Assembly: GCA_029934195.1 (NCBI GenBank)
Contig: JAOZMQ010000002.1
Coordinates: forward strand, 1 to 32,510
Source of the DNA: Candidatus Cloacimonadota bacterium
Lineage (GTDB): Bacteria > Cloacimonadota > Cloacimonadia > Cloacimonadales > JAOZMQ01
Length of the DNA stretch: 32,510 nucleotides
Direction: 5' to 3'
Shown here: piece by piece, positions 8,546-15,851 of the stretch
Numbering within the stretch: position 1 is the first letter of the stretch
Layout: each line of letters opens with the position of its first letter
Program-made: the position numbers and the translations under genes
Notes under the pieces: generated by a model
What the model was told of the DNA's origin: nothing
Database searches by the model: none
What the model saw: the letters and a program-made list of their open reading frames with translations, nothing else

Positions 8546-9019
8546 TTAATTATATTTTATTTTAAATAAATACCATAATATTTGTAGAATAAGATTTGTA
8601 AAAATTCCAGCCACAATATCGTCAAGCATTATTCCCCAACCAGATGGCAGATTTTGAACCTTATCTATAATCCACGGCTTTTTTATATCAAAAAAACGAA
8701 ATAATAAAAATGCAGAAATCATGAAAATAATATGTTTTGGTAAAAAAATTATTGAAAAAAAGTAACCTACAAATTCATCAATTACAATTTTCCCATTATC
8801 ATGACCAAGAATTTTTTCTGATTCAGAAGTAAAATAAACAGACAATAGAGAAAGAGCAATTATTGCAAAAAATAAAACAATCATTCCTTGCAACGAAAAA
8901 AAATAATTTGGTAATACAAAATATATTAACATTGCAAAAGCAGTACCAGCTGTTCCGGGAGCTTTTGGAAAGTAACCAACTCCAAAAACAGTTGACAACC
9001 AAACAAATTTTTTTAACAT
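8546..9019 (-). CDS. pgpA: Phosphatidylglycerophosphatase A
   Basis: PgpA dephosphorylates phosphatidylglycerol phosphate to phosphatidylglycerol at the inner membrane. The 157-residue protein has about four hydrophobic segments and the family motifs in order: GVGYFPKAPGTAGT (13-26), KIVIDEFVGY (77-86), FRFFDIKKPW (107-116) and GWGIMLDDIVAG (128-139). The acidic residues in the second and fourth motifs are the presumed Mg2+ ligands. GAGGA precedes the ATG. It is the first of a tight pgpA-yajC-def-fmt-DUF116 group, with a 55-base gap separating it from the SurA-like gene. Confidence 0.95.
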   Translation of the reverse strand: MLKKFVWLSTVFGVGYFPKAPGTAGTAFAMLIYFVLPNYFFSLQGMIVLFFAIIALSLLSVYFTSESEKILGHDNGKIVIDEFVGYFFSIIFLPKHIIFMISAFLLFRFFDIKKPWIIDKVQNLPSGWGIMLDDIVAGIFTNLILQILWYLFKIKYN

Positions 9020-9074
9020 TTTTTCCTCAATTTTGAAACATTTTTTATTATCATTTTAAAGCAATTATCTCTTT

Positions 9075-10349
9075 TTACTCATCAATCAAAATTTCTACAT
9101 ATTTTTCTTTCATTAAATCTTTCATCCATTTTTCATAAAGATCAATTTGTTTTTCATTTGTAACAATTTCTCTCAATTTATTTTCAATCTCAGAATATAT
9201 GTATTTTCTTTCAGGAATTTTTTCAATTTTTGTGAAAATATATAGAAGATCTTGTTCTCTAATAACTTGTGAATATTCTTTATAATTAAGTGGCTCAATA
9301 TAAGATTTAAACATCTCTGGATAATCATCTTTTTCATATTCTCCAATAACACCACCAATAACTGCTGATGAATCGTCTTCTGAATAAGTCTTAGCTATTT
9401 CAGCAAAATCTTCACCTGCAATAAGTTTTTCTCTAATATTATCCATCAATTGCAATTCAGCTTTAATATCTATTTCCGATGGTACAACCATTTTTAAGAT
9501 ATGACGAACTCTTATTTCACCATCATCATTTTTTTCTTCCATTTTGATAATATGATATCCAAATTGTGTCTCTACAATCTCACTTATTTCTCCGGGTCTT
9601 AAAGAAAAAGCTGCATCTTCAAATGGTTTTACCATCTGACCTTTACCAAAAAATCCAAGATCTCCACCAACTTTACTACTACTGCAATCACTAAATTCTT
9701 GAGCAAGTTTACTAAAATCTTTACCACTAATAACTTTATTCATAATATCTGTAATTTCAAGAAATATTTTCTTTTTAGTTTCTTTACTTGCTTTAATACT
9801 GCGGTTTATCATTCCAAGTTTATCCATTTCCGGTCGAAGTGGAAATGAATCAATTTTTTCATCATAATATTCTTCAATTTCAGCTTCTGTAATATGAATT
9901 TTACTCTTAATTTCTTTTTGAATTATTTGATCTTTTAATCGTTGTTCAGTAAGACCCTTTTCATAGAATTTTCTTAATTCAAACATGTTTAAATTACTTT
10001 TTTGCAATTCTTTTCTAAAATCTGACTCAGAAGGATATTTTTCAATCATTGATTTTATTTGTTTATCAGCAAGTGATTTTATTTTTATTTCATCAACTAC
10101 AAATTCTTCATCTTTAGCTTTTTGAACAATTAATTTTGATTCAATCATTTGGTTTAAAACATCAAGATTTGTAATATTTGGAGTCAACATACCAGAACCT
10201 TTCATTTGAATCATTTGATTTTTTAAATCACTCTCAAGAATAATTTCTCTACCAACACGAGCAATTATTTTATCTAATATTTCTGAAAATAAATTATTAT
10301 AAGATATAACAATTATAAATAGAATTAATACTTTTCTTATATTTTTCAT
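9075..10349 (-). CDS. surA: SurA-like periplasmic peptidyl-prolyl isomerase with two parvulin domains
   Basis: This is a periplasmic chaperone/PPIase likely to assist outer-membrane protein folding. The 424-residue protein has a signal peptide (1-22), a SurA N-terminal chaperone region (about 24-165) and two parvulin domains. The first (about 173-273) contains FSDCSSSKVGGDLGFFGKGQM and GEISEIVETQFGYHIIKM. The second (about 279-378) starts IRVRHILK and contains SEDDSSAVIGGVIGEY. This is the SurA order. AGAGGT lies upstream of the ATG. It follows a single-parvulin lipoprotein gene with an 11-base gap, so the two are probably made together. Confidence 0.9.
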   Translation of the reverse strand: MKNIRKVLILFIIVISYNNLFSEILDKIIARVGREIILESDLKNQMIQMKGSGMLTPNITNLDVLNQMIESKLIVQKAKDEEFVVDEIKIKSLADKQIKSMIEKYPSESDFRKELQKSNLNMFELRKFYEKGLTEQRLKDQIIQKEIKSKIHITEAEIEEYYDEKIDSFPLRPEMDKLGMINRSIKASKETKKKIFLEITDIMNKVISGKDFSKLAQEFSDCSSSKVGGDLGFFGKGQMVKPFEDAAFSLRPGEISEIVETQFGYHIIKMEEKNDDGEIRVRHILKMVVPSEIDIKAELQLMDNIREKLIAGEDFAEIAKTYSEDDSSAVIGGVIGEYEKDDYPEMFKSYIEPLNYKEYSQVIREQDLLYIFTKIEKIPERKYIYSEIENKLREIVTNEKQIDLYEKWMKDLMKEKYVEILIDE

Positions 10350-10360
10350 TTTTTTTACCT

Positions 10361-11173
10361 CTAAATTGAAATTGATATTGTAGATTTACTTTTTACTTCT
10401 TTGAGCAAACTATCATAAATTTGTTCTTTTTTTTTTTGAATAAGAATTGTATTGATAATATCTTTTACTTCATCAAAATTCTTTTCAACCTTTCTTTTTC
10501 TTGTTTCATAATATCGTATAATATAATATCCGTTATTATCTTCAACTACTATTTGTTGCCATTTTTTTACTTTGAGTAATTTATTAAATGCTTTATTACC
10601 AAGTTGTTTGCGAGTTTGAAATCCAATCCATCCTCCACTTTTTCCAATTTTTTCTTTTGAATATTCCTTTGCAGCATCGACAAATTTCATTCCATCTTTC
10701 AAAGCATTTAATACATTTTCAAGTACTTCTTTTTTCTTTAAATATATTCTCTGGATTTTAAATTCATTTTCTTCTTTTTGATATTTACTTTTATGTAATC
10801 TATAATATTCAAAAAGTTCTTTTTCTGATGTTTTTACTTCTGATATTTTTTGAGAAATTAAAGCATTGGTTTTAATTTTCATTATAGCTGATTTAATGCG
10901 TGATTTAATAACAGGTGAATCTGAGAATTTTAATAAATCAGATTCTTGACTAAGAACAGTTAAATTAATCCATTCATTAACAAATTTTCTTTTCTTTTCT
11001 ATTGTAATATTTTTCCATTCTTCTTCAGTAAAATTTCCCTTTAATTCATTCAAAGTTAATTTTGAGTCATTTACTTGAGCAATAATTACTTCGTTAATTG
11101 TTTCCTTTTTTTCATTTTTACAACCAAAAATAGCAAATATGAATAAAAGTAATATTAGAATATTTTTTTTCAT
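10361..11173 (-). CDS. Parvulin-type PPIase lipoprotein
   Basis: This 270-residue lipoprotein has a signal sequence ending IFGC, with Cys18 as the lipidation site. A chaperone-like helical region (about 28-130) resembles SurA_N, and one PpiC/parvulin domain (about 137-225) contains KSGGWIGFQTRKQLG and NGYYIIRYYE. The C-terminus is a charged helix. It resembles PrsA- and SurA-type foldases tethered to a membrane. It is encoded directly before the two-parvulin SurA-like gene, so the pair may act successively on exported proteins; that is inference. The upstream two-domain lipoprotein gene ends 24 bases before it. Confidence 0.88.
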   Translation of the reverse strand: MKKNILILLLFIFAIFGCKNEKKETINEVIIAQVNDSKLTLNELKGNFTEEEWKNITIEKKRKFVNEWINLTVLSQESDLLKFSDSPVIKSRIKSAIMKIKTNALISQKISEVKTSEKELFEYYRLHKSKYQKEENEFKIQRIYLKKKEVLENVLNALKDGMKFVDAAKEYSKEKIGKSGGWIGFQTRKQLGNKAFNKLLKVKKWQQIVVEDNNGYYIIRYYETRKRKVEKNFDEVKDIINTILIQKKKEQIYDSLLKEVKSKSTISISI

Positions 11174-11197
11174 TTTTCCTCTCGTATTAGTTTTGGT

Positions 11198-12487
11198 TTA
11201 ATCCATAAAAATTGGAATTGTAAAAGTAATATTCAATTCCGGTTTCTTTCCGATTCCAGCTGTATCATCATAGAATTTTAAAAACTGAAAATCTTTATTT
11301 TCATTCAAGGATTTAATTAAAAATCCATAATTATTTTTATATTCATTACCATCACTATCAATATATTCACTTACAATTGCTTGTACAAAAGAAGTAACAT
11401 TGATAGTAATATATTCTAAATCTGTTTGTGATATTGATTCAGAATTATCACTAAAATATCTGTAAACAATATCGTCATCTTCATTTTGCAATGGTAAAGA
11501 AGGATTATCTTTTAGTAATATATACGACCAACAACTTGATTCTGTTCGCGGATGAATAGACTCTTCCATATTTATATATAATTTAAGTTCTGCTTTATTT
11601 ATATTTGCTTTTCTTACTTGAGAAGAATCATAAAAAATTTCTTCTATTTCTAAATCAGTTTCTTGTGCTATTCTCAAAAAAGTACTATCAGATAAATCAA
11701 ATTTTATAACCATTCTTGTTGGAGAAAGGTCTGTCAAAATTAATTCTTCTTTTTTTTCAAAATTGTAATTAGTATTTGAAATAAAAGTGTCATAAAAAGT
11801 TATTCCTGAATATTCTAAAATATCATCAGATCCATTTATTTTATACGAAAATGAAATTGTTGGTGAATAATTTGTATATTCTGAAGATTTAACTTCAATA
11901 AATTTATCAATATTATCAGAAAATAAAATTAATCCAAAATTTTCATCACTATTAGAACACCATTTTTCAATAAATGATTCTGGAATTGGAATTAATAAAG
12001 AATCATCTGTAGTAACCTCAAATTCCCAACTGTCTTCTAATTCAAAACTTCCACCTGCTAAACTCCACATTGAAGTATCGTTATCTGTTTTTTCCCAAGT
12101 AACATAAGATTCTATCCATTCTTGAGTTATTAATCCAATTTTGAATTTCAAGTTTTCGCACAAATTTTTATCTTTTTCATAACCTTCTTTGAAATTAGTA
12201 TAAATTTTCAAAATAGGAGTTGATTCTATAGAAATACTATCTGTAGGAAATTCTGTACTTTTAAATAAAGCTCGTGATTGAACTTTTCCAAAATTTCCAA
12301 TCATAATTTTATCATTTGCTGAATTATATTTAATACTATCTTCATAAGAATAGAATTCTAACAATTCAGTATTTTTAATTTCAATTACTTTTGAATTTTC
12401 GTCTTCATAACCGGTTGTATTCTTTTTTTGAGTACAACTAATTACTATTAAAACAGTGGATAAAATTAGTAAAAATCTTCTTATCAT
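11198..12487 (-). CDS. Lipoprotein with two DNRLRE-like beta domains
   Basis: This is a 429-residue predicted lipoprotein with the signal sequence ending VISC (Cys18). The rest divides into two similar halves. Each has a strand ending in ..KLYIN/..LKIYTN, a middle segment (WIESYVTWEKTDNDTSMWS in the first) and a closing segment of the form NYGFLIKS...FLKFYDDTAG...PELNITF. That pattern recalls DNRLRE/CBM96-like beta sandwiches found on bacterial surface proteins. I infer the fold from these motifs only; sequence identity to the family is weak and the function is unknown. AGAGGT precedes the ATG. It is the first gene after the dnaA-side intergenic region, so its promoter must lie among the DnaA boxes of 12488-12778. 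Confidence 0.75.
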   Translation of the reverse strand: MIRRFLLILSTVLIVISCTQKKNTTGYEDENSKVIEIKNTELLEFYSYEDSIKYNSANDKIMIGNFGKVQSRALFKSTEFPTDSISIESTPILKIYTNFKEGYEKDKNLCENLKFKIGLITQEWIESYVTWEKTDNDTSMWSLAGGSFELEDSWEFEVTTDDSLLIPIPESFIEKWCSNSDENFGLILFSDNIDKFIEVKSSEYTNYSPTISFSYKINGSDDILEYSGITFYDTFISNTNYNFEKKEELILTDLSPTRMVIKFDLSDSTFLRIAQETDLEIEEIFYDSSQVRKANINKAELKLYINMEESIHPRTESSCWSYILLKDNPSLPLQNEDDDIVYRYFSDNSESISQTDLEYITINVTSFVQAIVSEYIDSDGNEYKNNYGFLIKSLNENKDFQFLKFYDDTAGIGKKPELNITFTIPIFMD

Positions 12488-12778
12488 AATAACCTCTATT
12501 AATATTTTTTTTAATAACTTATAAATATAGTAGTAATAGTAGGGTTTGTGTATATGGGTATAACCCTCTATATTAACACTTAACTCTTTTTTTTATTTGA
12601 TGTTACAAAAAATGAGTTTTAGTGGACAATTTGTGAAAATAATGTTAATAAAAATCTCTTTATACACTTGTGTCATTTTTGGATAATTTTAATTTCACTT
12701 ATCAACAATTATTGACATATGTTGATGTGTATAAGTGGATAACTTGTATATTCTTAGAATTTTCATTATTTTTTTTCG
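12488..12778. other. dnaA-downstream intergenic region, one arm of probable oriC
   Basis: This 291-base gap lies between dnaA and the lipoprotein gene. It contains DnaA-box matches TTATACACT (12660-12668, plus), TTATCAACA (12699-12707, plus), TTATACACA (12726-12734, minus) and TTATCCACT (12734-12742, minus), plus an 8/9 match at 12547-12555 (minus). A nested inverted repeat spans 12696-12737 (outer CACTTAT/ATAAGTG, inner ATCAACA/TGTTGAT). Near 12541-12567, AGGGTT can pair with AACCCT, or the inner GGGT with ACCC. The promoter of the minus-strand lipoprotein gene should also be here, but I cannot pick it out. Confidence 0.7.
12726..12742 (-). promoter_or_regulatory. Tandem DnaA boxes TTATACACA / TTATCCACT
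   Basis: On the minus strand TTATCCACT (12734-12742) runs directly into TTATACACA (12726-12734), sharing one base. Both fit the bacterial consensus TTATNCACA with at most one mismatch. They lie 37 to 53 bases beyond the dnaA stop codon. Confidence 0.75.
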
Positions 12779-14110
12779 TTAACCTTTGATGTTTTTTATT
12801 AGAGTTTCAATTTGAATTCTAAATTTATTATCATTTCTAAATTGATTATCTATTGTTTTTTTTGCGTGTAAAACAGTTGTATGGTCTTTTCGTTTATAAT
12901 ATAAAGCAATTTCTTTAAGTGAAATTTGTGGAATTAACAAATTTGAAAGGTACATTGCGATTTGTCTTGGAAAAGCAATATTTTTTTTCCTCGTTTTATC
13001 GAAAATTTGTGCAGGTGTTATATTATATGCGTTACAAACTTTTTGTAAAATAGTATTAAGGTTGATTTCTCTTACTTTATCAGAAATAATATCCATCAAA
13101 ATTTCTTGTGCCATATCTGTTGTTATATCTAAAGTTGCAAGATTATTATAAGATGCATAAGCAAGTATCCTTATTAATGATCCTTCTAATGTTCTAATAT
13201 TACTTGAAATATGTTCAGAAATAAATTCAATAACAGATTCTCTTAAAATGATATTTTCTGTGTCTGCTTTTTTCTTTAAAATAGCCATTCTGGTTTCGAG
13301 ATCTGGACTTTTAAGATCGGCAAGAAGTCCCCATTCGAAGCGAGTTACAAGTCTTTTTTCTAAACCTTGAATATCTTTTGGTGCCCGATCACTTGTCATA
13401 ACTATTTGTTTTTTACTATTATAAAGAGCATTAAATGTATGAAAGAATTCTTCTTGTGTACCTTCTTTTTTGGCTAAAAAATGAATATCGTCAATCAGAA
13501 GAAGATCAATTTTTCGATATTTATCTTTAAATTTTGACATTGAATTTGTACGAAGAGAATTTATCATTTCATTTGTAAATTCTTCAGCAGCTGTATAATA
13601 TACATTCAGATTTGTTTTTTCTTCAATTGCAAAATGTCCAATCGCTTGCATCAAATGAGTTTTACCCATACCTGACTCTCCATAAATAAATAATGGATTA
13701 TAAGTTGTACCCGGAGATTCAGCAACAGCCATTGATGCAGAATGAGCAAAATTATTACTTTTACCAACAACAAATTCTTCAAAAGTATATTTTTGATTCA
13801 ATTTTGGTTGCAATGAAGAATAATTTCTTTTTTCAGTAAAAGCGTCAATTTTAGTTTTTTCTCGAATAACCGGTTTACTTGTAAATCTTATTAAATATTT
13901 TTTTTGGTATAATCCGTAAGAAATTTCAGATAAGAGAATAGTATAATTTTGATTTAAGTAATCAGCAGCAAATTTTGTTGGAACTTTAATAGTTAAATTA
14001 TCACTTTCGATCATTATCAATTGAGTTTCACTAAACCATGTTTTAAAACTTTGCTCATTAATATGTTCTTCTAATTTATCTAATATGTTATTCCAAATAT
14101 CTTGATCCAT
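12779..14110 (-). CDS. dnaA: Chromosomal replication initiator protein DnaA
   Basis: DnaA is the replication initiator that binds DnaA boxes and opens the origin. The 443-residue protein has a domain I oligomerisation module (about 1-75), a short linker and an AAA+ core. The core carries Walker A GESGMGKT (144-151, Lys150) and Walker B LLLIDDIHFL (Asp207-Asp208). Domain IV carries the DnaA signature YYKRKDHTTVLHA (404-416; DHTTV at 409-413). Length and motifs are normal. AAGGAT lies ahead of the ATG. It stands alone, 291 bases from the next gene downstream and 836 from the nearest gene upstream. None of the frequent partners (dnaN, rpmH, rnpA, recF, gyrB) is in the window. DnaA boxes on both sides suggest autoregulation. 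Confidence 0.98.
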   Translation of the reverse strand: MDQDIWNNILDKLEEHINEQSFKTWFSETQLIMIESDNLTIKVPTKFAADYLNQNYTILLSEISYGLYQKKYLIRFTSKPVIREKTKIDAFTEKRNYSSLQPKLNQKYTFEEFVVGKSNNFAHSASMAVAESPGTTYNPLFIYGESGMGKTHLMQAIGHFAIEEKTNLNVYYTAAEEFTNEMINSLRTNSMSKFKDKYRKIDLLLIDDIHFLAKKEGTQEEFFHTFNALYNSKKQIVMTSDRAPKDIQGLEKRLVTRFEWGLLADLKSPDLETRMAILKKKADTENIILRESVIEFISEHISSNIRTLEGSLIRILAYASYNNLATLDITTDMAQEILMDIISDKVREINLNTILQKVCNAYNITPAQIFDKTRKKNIAFPRQIAMYLSNLLIPQISLKEIALYYKRKDHTTVLHAKKTIDNQFRNDNKFRIQIETLIKNIKG

Positions 14111-14136
14111 ATATAATCCTTAAAAATAATATTTTT

Positions 14137-14157
14137 TTATACACATAATTATCCACA
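14137..14157 (+). promoter_or_regulatory. Pair of perfect DnaA boxes
   Basis: TTATACACA (14137-14145) and TTATCCACA (14149-14157) are both exact matches to the DnaA-box consensus, in the same orientation and three bases apart. They lie 27 bases upstream of the dnaA start codon, where bound DnaA could also repress its own gene. Confidence 0.85.
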
Positions 14158-14202
14158 ATGAAAACTAAAATGAAAAACATAGTTAATTGTAAATATAAGA
14201 AT

Positions 14203-14221
14203 AAGATAAAGTAGTTATCTT
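14203..14221. repeat. Small perfect hairpin in the origin region
   Basis: AAGATAA (14203-14209) and TTATCTT (14215-14221) are perfect inverted repeats around a five-base loop. There is no T-run on either side typical of a terminator. It is likely a structural element of the origin or leader, but the role is unknown. Confidence 0.5.
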
Positions 14222-14282
14222 GTTCTGTTTATAAAAAGTTATTCACTTTTCTTATAAACATAATTCACATGTAAATTTCATC

Positions 14283-14311
14283 AAAATTTGAACCTCTCTT
14301 TTATTTGTCAA
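14283..14311 (-). promoter_or_regulatory. Candidate dnaA promoter
   Basis: On the minus strand a perfect -35 hexamer, TTGACA (14306-14311), is followed after 17 bases by AATTTT (14283-14288), a poor -10 with 3 of 6 matches. The same ten bases, ACTTGACAAA, precede the minus-strand gene ending at 21490, suggesting a shared promoter type. It would give a leader of about 165 bases containing DnaA boxes. The -10 is weak, so this is tentative. Confidence 0.3.
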
Positions 14312-14319
14312 GTGACAAA
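14304..14319. promoter_or_regulatory. 16-bp operator-like palindrome TTTGTCAAGTGACAAA
   Basis: TTTGTCA and TGACAAA form a perfect 7-bp inverted repeat with a two-base centre. One arm overlaps the candidate -35 hexamer of dnaA, so a dimeric regulator bound here could control initiation. No regulator is identified. Confidence 0.45.
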
Positions 14320-14520
14320 AATTGAAATATTTTAATAAAGAGAATTTTATAACTTATTTGTTTATATACATTTAATATATAGAATTTAAAAGACTCGTAT
14401 TTAAAAAAAAAAGGTTAAATTATTAATAATAAAAGAGATATAAGATTTAATCAATTGTATTTTTTTTATAATATAACCAATAATAAAAATGAATGTAATT
14501 ATCTGAAAATTAAAAACTTC

Positions 14521-14580
14521 ATAAAAAAAAATATTTTTATTATTCTTCAAATAAATATTTTTAATAATATTTTACTATAA
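14521..14580. other. Candidate DNA unwinding element
   Basis: Only three of these 60 bases are G or C, the lowest block I counted around the origin. The 11-mer AAATATTTTTA is repeated at 14529-14539 and 14553-14563. Proximity to DnaA boxes and to the strand switch makes it a plausible melting site; this is inference. Confidence 0.4.
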
Positions 14581-14946
14581 CTTTTTGATAATAATTACAG
14601 ATAATTAATAATGAAATACTTATGTTTGTGGGATTTTTAATTAATCTTTTATTTATTATTGTATAAAAAAGAAATAGAAATAATATTAGATAAGATTCTA
14701 TATGTGAGAATGTTACAAAATTTTAGGTGGATATTAATAAATTAAACAATAATACATTATTTAAAAACAAGTTTATATTTGACAAAAAAGACTGAATAAA
14801 GATGTTACCTATCAAAAAAAAATGAATACTTTGAGCCCATTATTAAAAACTGAAAAGTGTAAAATTATAGAGACAAGTAAATAATTTTTAGCATTAATAT
14901 TTTTTTAGAATGACTTATATTATTTATTGAAAAAATGGAGAATAAA

Positions 14947-15729
14947 ATGTTAGATAAAAAGAACAGAAAACATATAAAGAGATGTAAATCTTGTGCATCT
15001 GAAATTGGTGAATATGATATTTTTTGTAAAAAATGTGGTGAAGATGCAAAGATTATAAAAAAATATTTTTCAGCAAAGATAAATATAAAAGAATCTTGGG
15101 AAATCTTTAAAGAAATTAAAAGTAGTTTCTATTCTTTATCGATATTTTATATTTTAGGGATTTTGCTTCCTTTGAGTATAGTTGTATTTTTCACTTACGA
15201 TAATTATTGGTTATTAAATTTTTCAATGATGTTAGTATTTCCTTTTGCGATGATACCATTTTCTTTTGAAGATAAAATTTTGAATGGAAGTGCAAAAATT
15301 AAAGATTATTTTATAAATTTGAAATTTTATCCAAAATTTTTCGGTTTTACTTTTGTAAATATTTTTTACTTTTTTATTTTAAAATTGATTTGTACTGGAG
15401 AACCATTTTTTATAGTAGCGAATGACCCTATTTTACATTTAGTGAGATCTGTAATGATTTTTTATTGGATTGCAATAATCTTACCTGTACCATCTCTGAT
15501 TATACGTAACAATGTAAATTTTTTAAAAGCATTTTATATAGCTTATAAAGTTGCTGAAACAAGATGGCAACAATATTTTATCTCAATGTTTTTACTATTA
15601 ATAAATTTTATAGGTTTATTAATAGCTGGTTTAGGTTTAGTTGTAACAATTCCGTTTAGTTTTTTTCTGTTGTCTTATTATGAAAAAAAATTGTATGATT
15701 GTAAACAATTTGAAAAATATTTAAAATAA
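14947..15729 (+). CDS. Zinc-ribbon multi-pass membrane protein of unknown function
   Basis: This 260-residue protein begins with a cytoplasmic zinc ribbon, Cys13-x2-Cys16 and Cys27-x2-Cys30 (RCKSC...FCKKCGED). About five hydrophobic segments follow (roughly 54-78, 80-100, 125-145, 160-182 and 204-240). I do not recognise a named family. The layout resembles the 'zinc ribbon plus YckC/DUF-type membrane' proteins widespread in bacteria. An ATG at 14935 is also in frame, but it has no ribosome binding site. The ATG at 14947 has TGGAG (14936-14940) six bases upstream, so I use 14947. It is the first plus-strand gene beyond the probable origin, with 122 bases before the ABC exporter genes. Confidence 0.8.
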   Translation: MLDKKNRKHIKRCKSCASEIGEYDIFCKKCGEDAKIIKKYFSAKINIKESWEIFKEIKSSFYSLSIFYILGILLPLSIVVFFTYDNYWLLNFSMMLVFPFAMIPFSFEDKILNGSAKIKDYFINLKFYPKFFGFTFVNIFYFFILKLICTGEPFFIVANDPILHLVRSVMIFYWIAIILPVPSLIIRNNVNFLKAFYIAYKVAETRWQQYFISMFLLLINFIGLLIAGLGLVVTIPFSFFLLSYYEKKLYDCKQFEKYLK

Positions 15730-15851
15730 AAAATAAATTTATAGATATAACTAATGAAACAACAACGATTTAAACCTTTGGAATTCTCCATAAAGAATCT
15801 TTAGAATTATACAATTATACAGATAATATTTTGTATTAAGGTTGGTTAATA

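Larger units (their letters stand above)
14111..14946. other. dnaA-upstream intergenic region, probable origin of replication
   Basis: This 836-base stretch has no gene I can support on either strand. Near dnaA it has TTATACACA (14137-14145), TTATCCACA (14149-14157), TTATTCACT (14239-14247) and single-mismatch sites at 14252-14260, 14261-14269 and 14362-14370. Further out it becomes extremely AT-rich: 14521-14580 has only 3 G/C in 60 bases, and the 11-mer AAATATTTTTA is repeated 24 bases apart (14529 and 14553). That is a plausible unwinding element. A 7-bp hairpin, AAGATAA/TTATCTT, lies at 14203-14221 and a palindrome at 14304-14319. Gene orientation flips across this region: all minus to the left, plus to the right. 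Experimental or GC-skew support is not available here. Confidence 0.8.

Noticed and set aside
12541..12567. AGGGTT...AACCCT as a terminator
   Set aside because: The loop is long and there is no adjacent T-run in either direction; kept only as a structure within the origin flank.
14935..14946. ATG at 14935 as start of the zinc-ribbon gene
   Set aside because: It has no ribosome binding site, and its own bases form the TGGAG site for the ATG at 14947.
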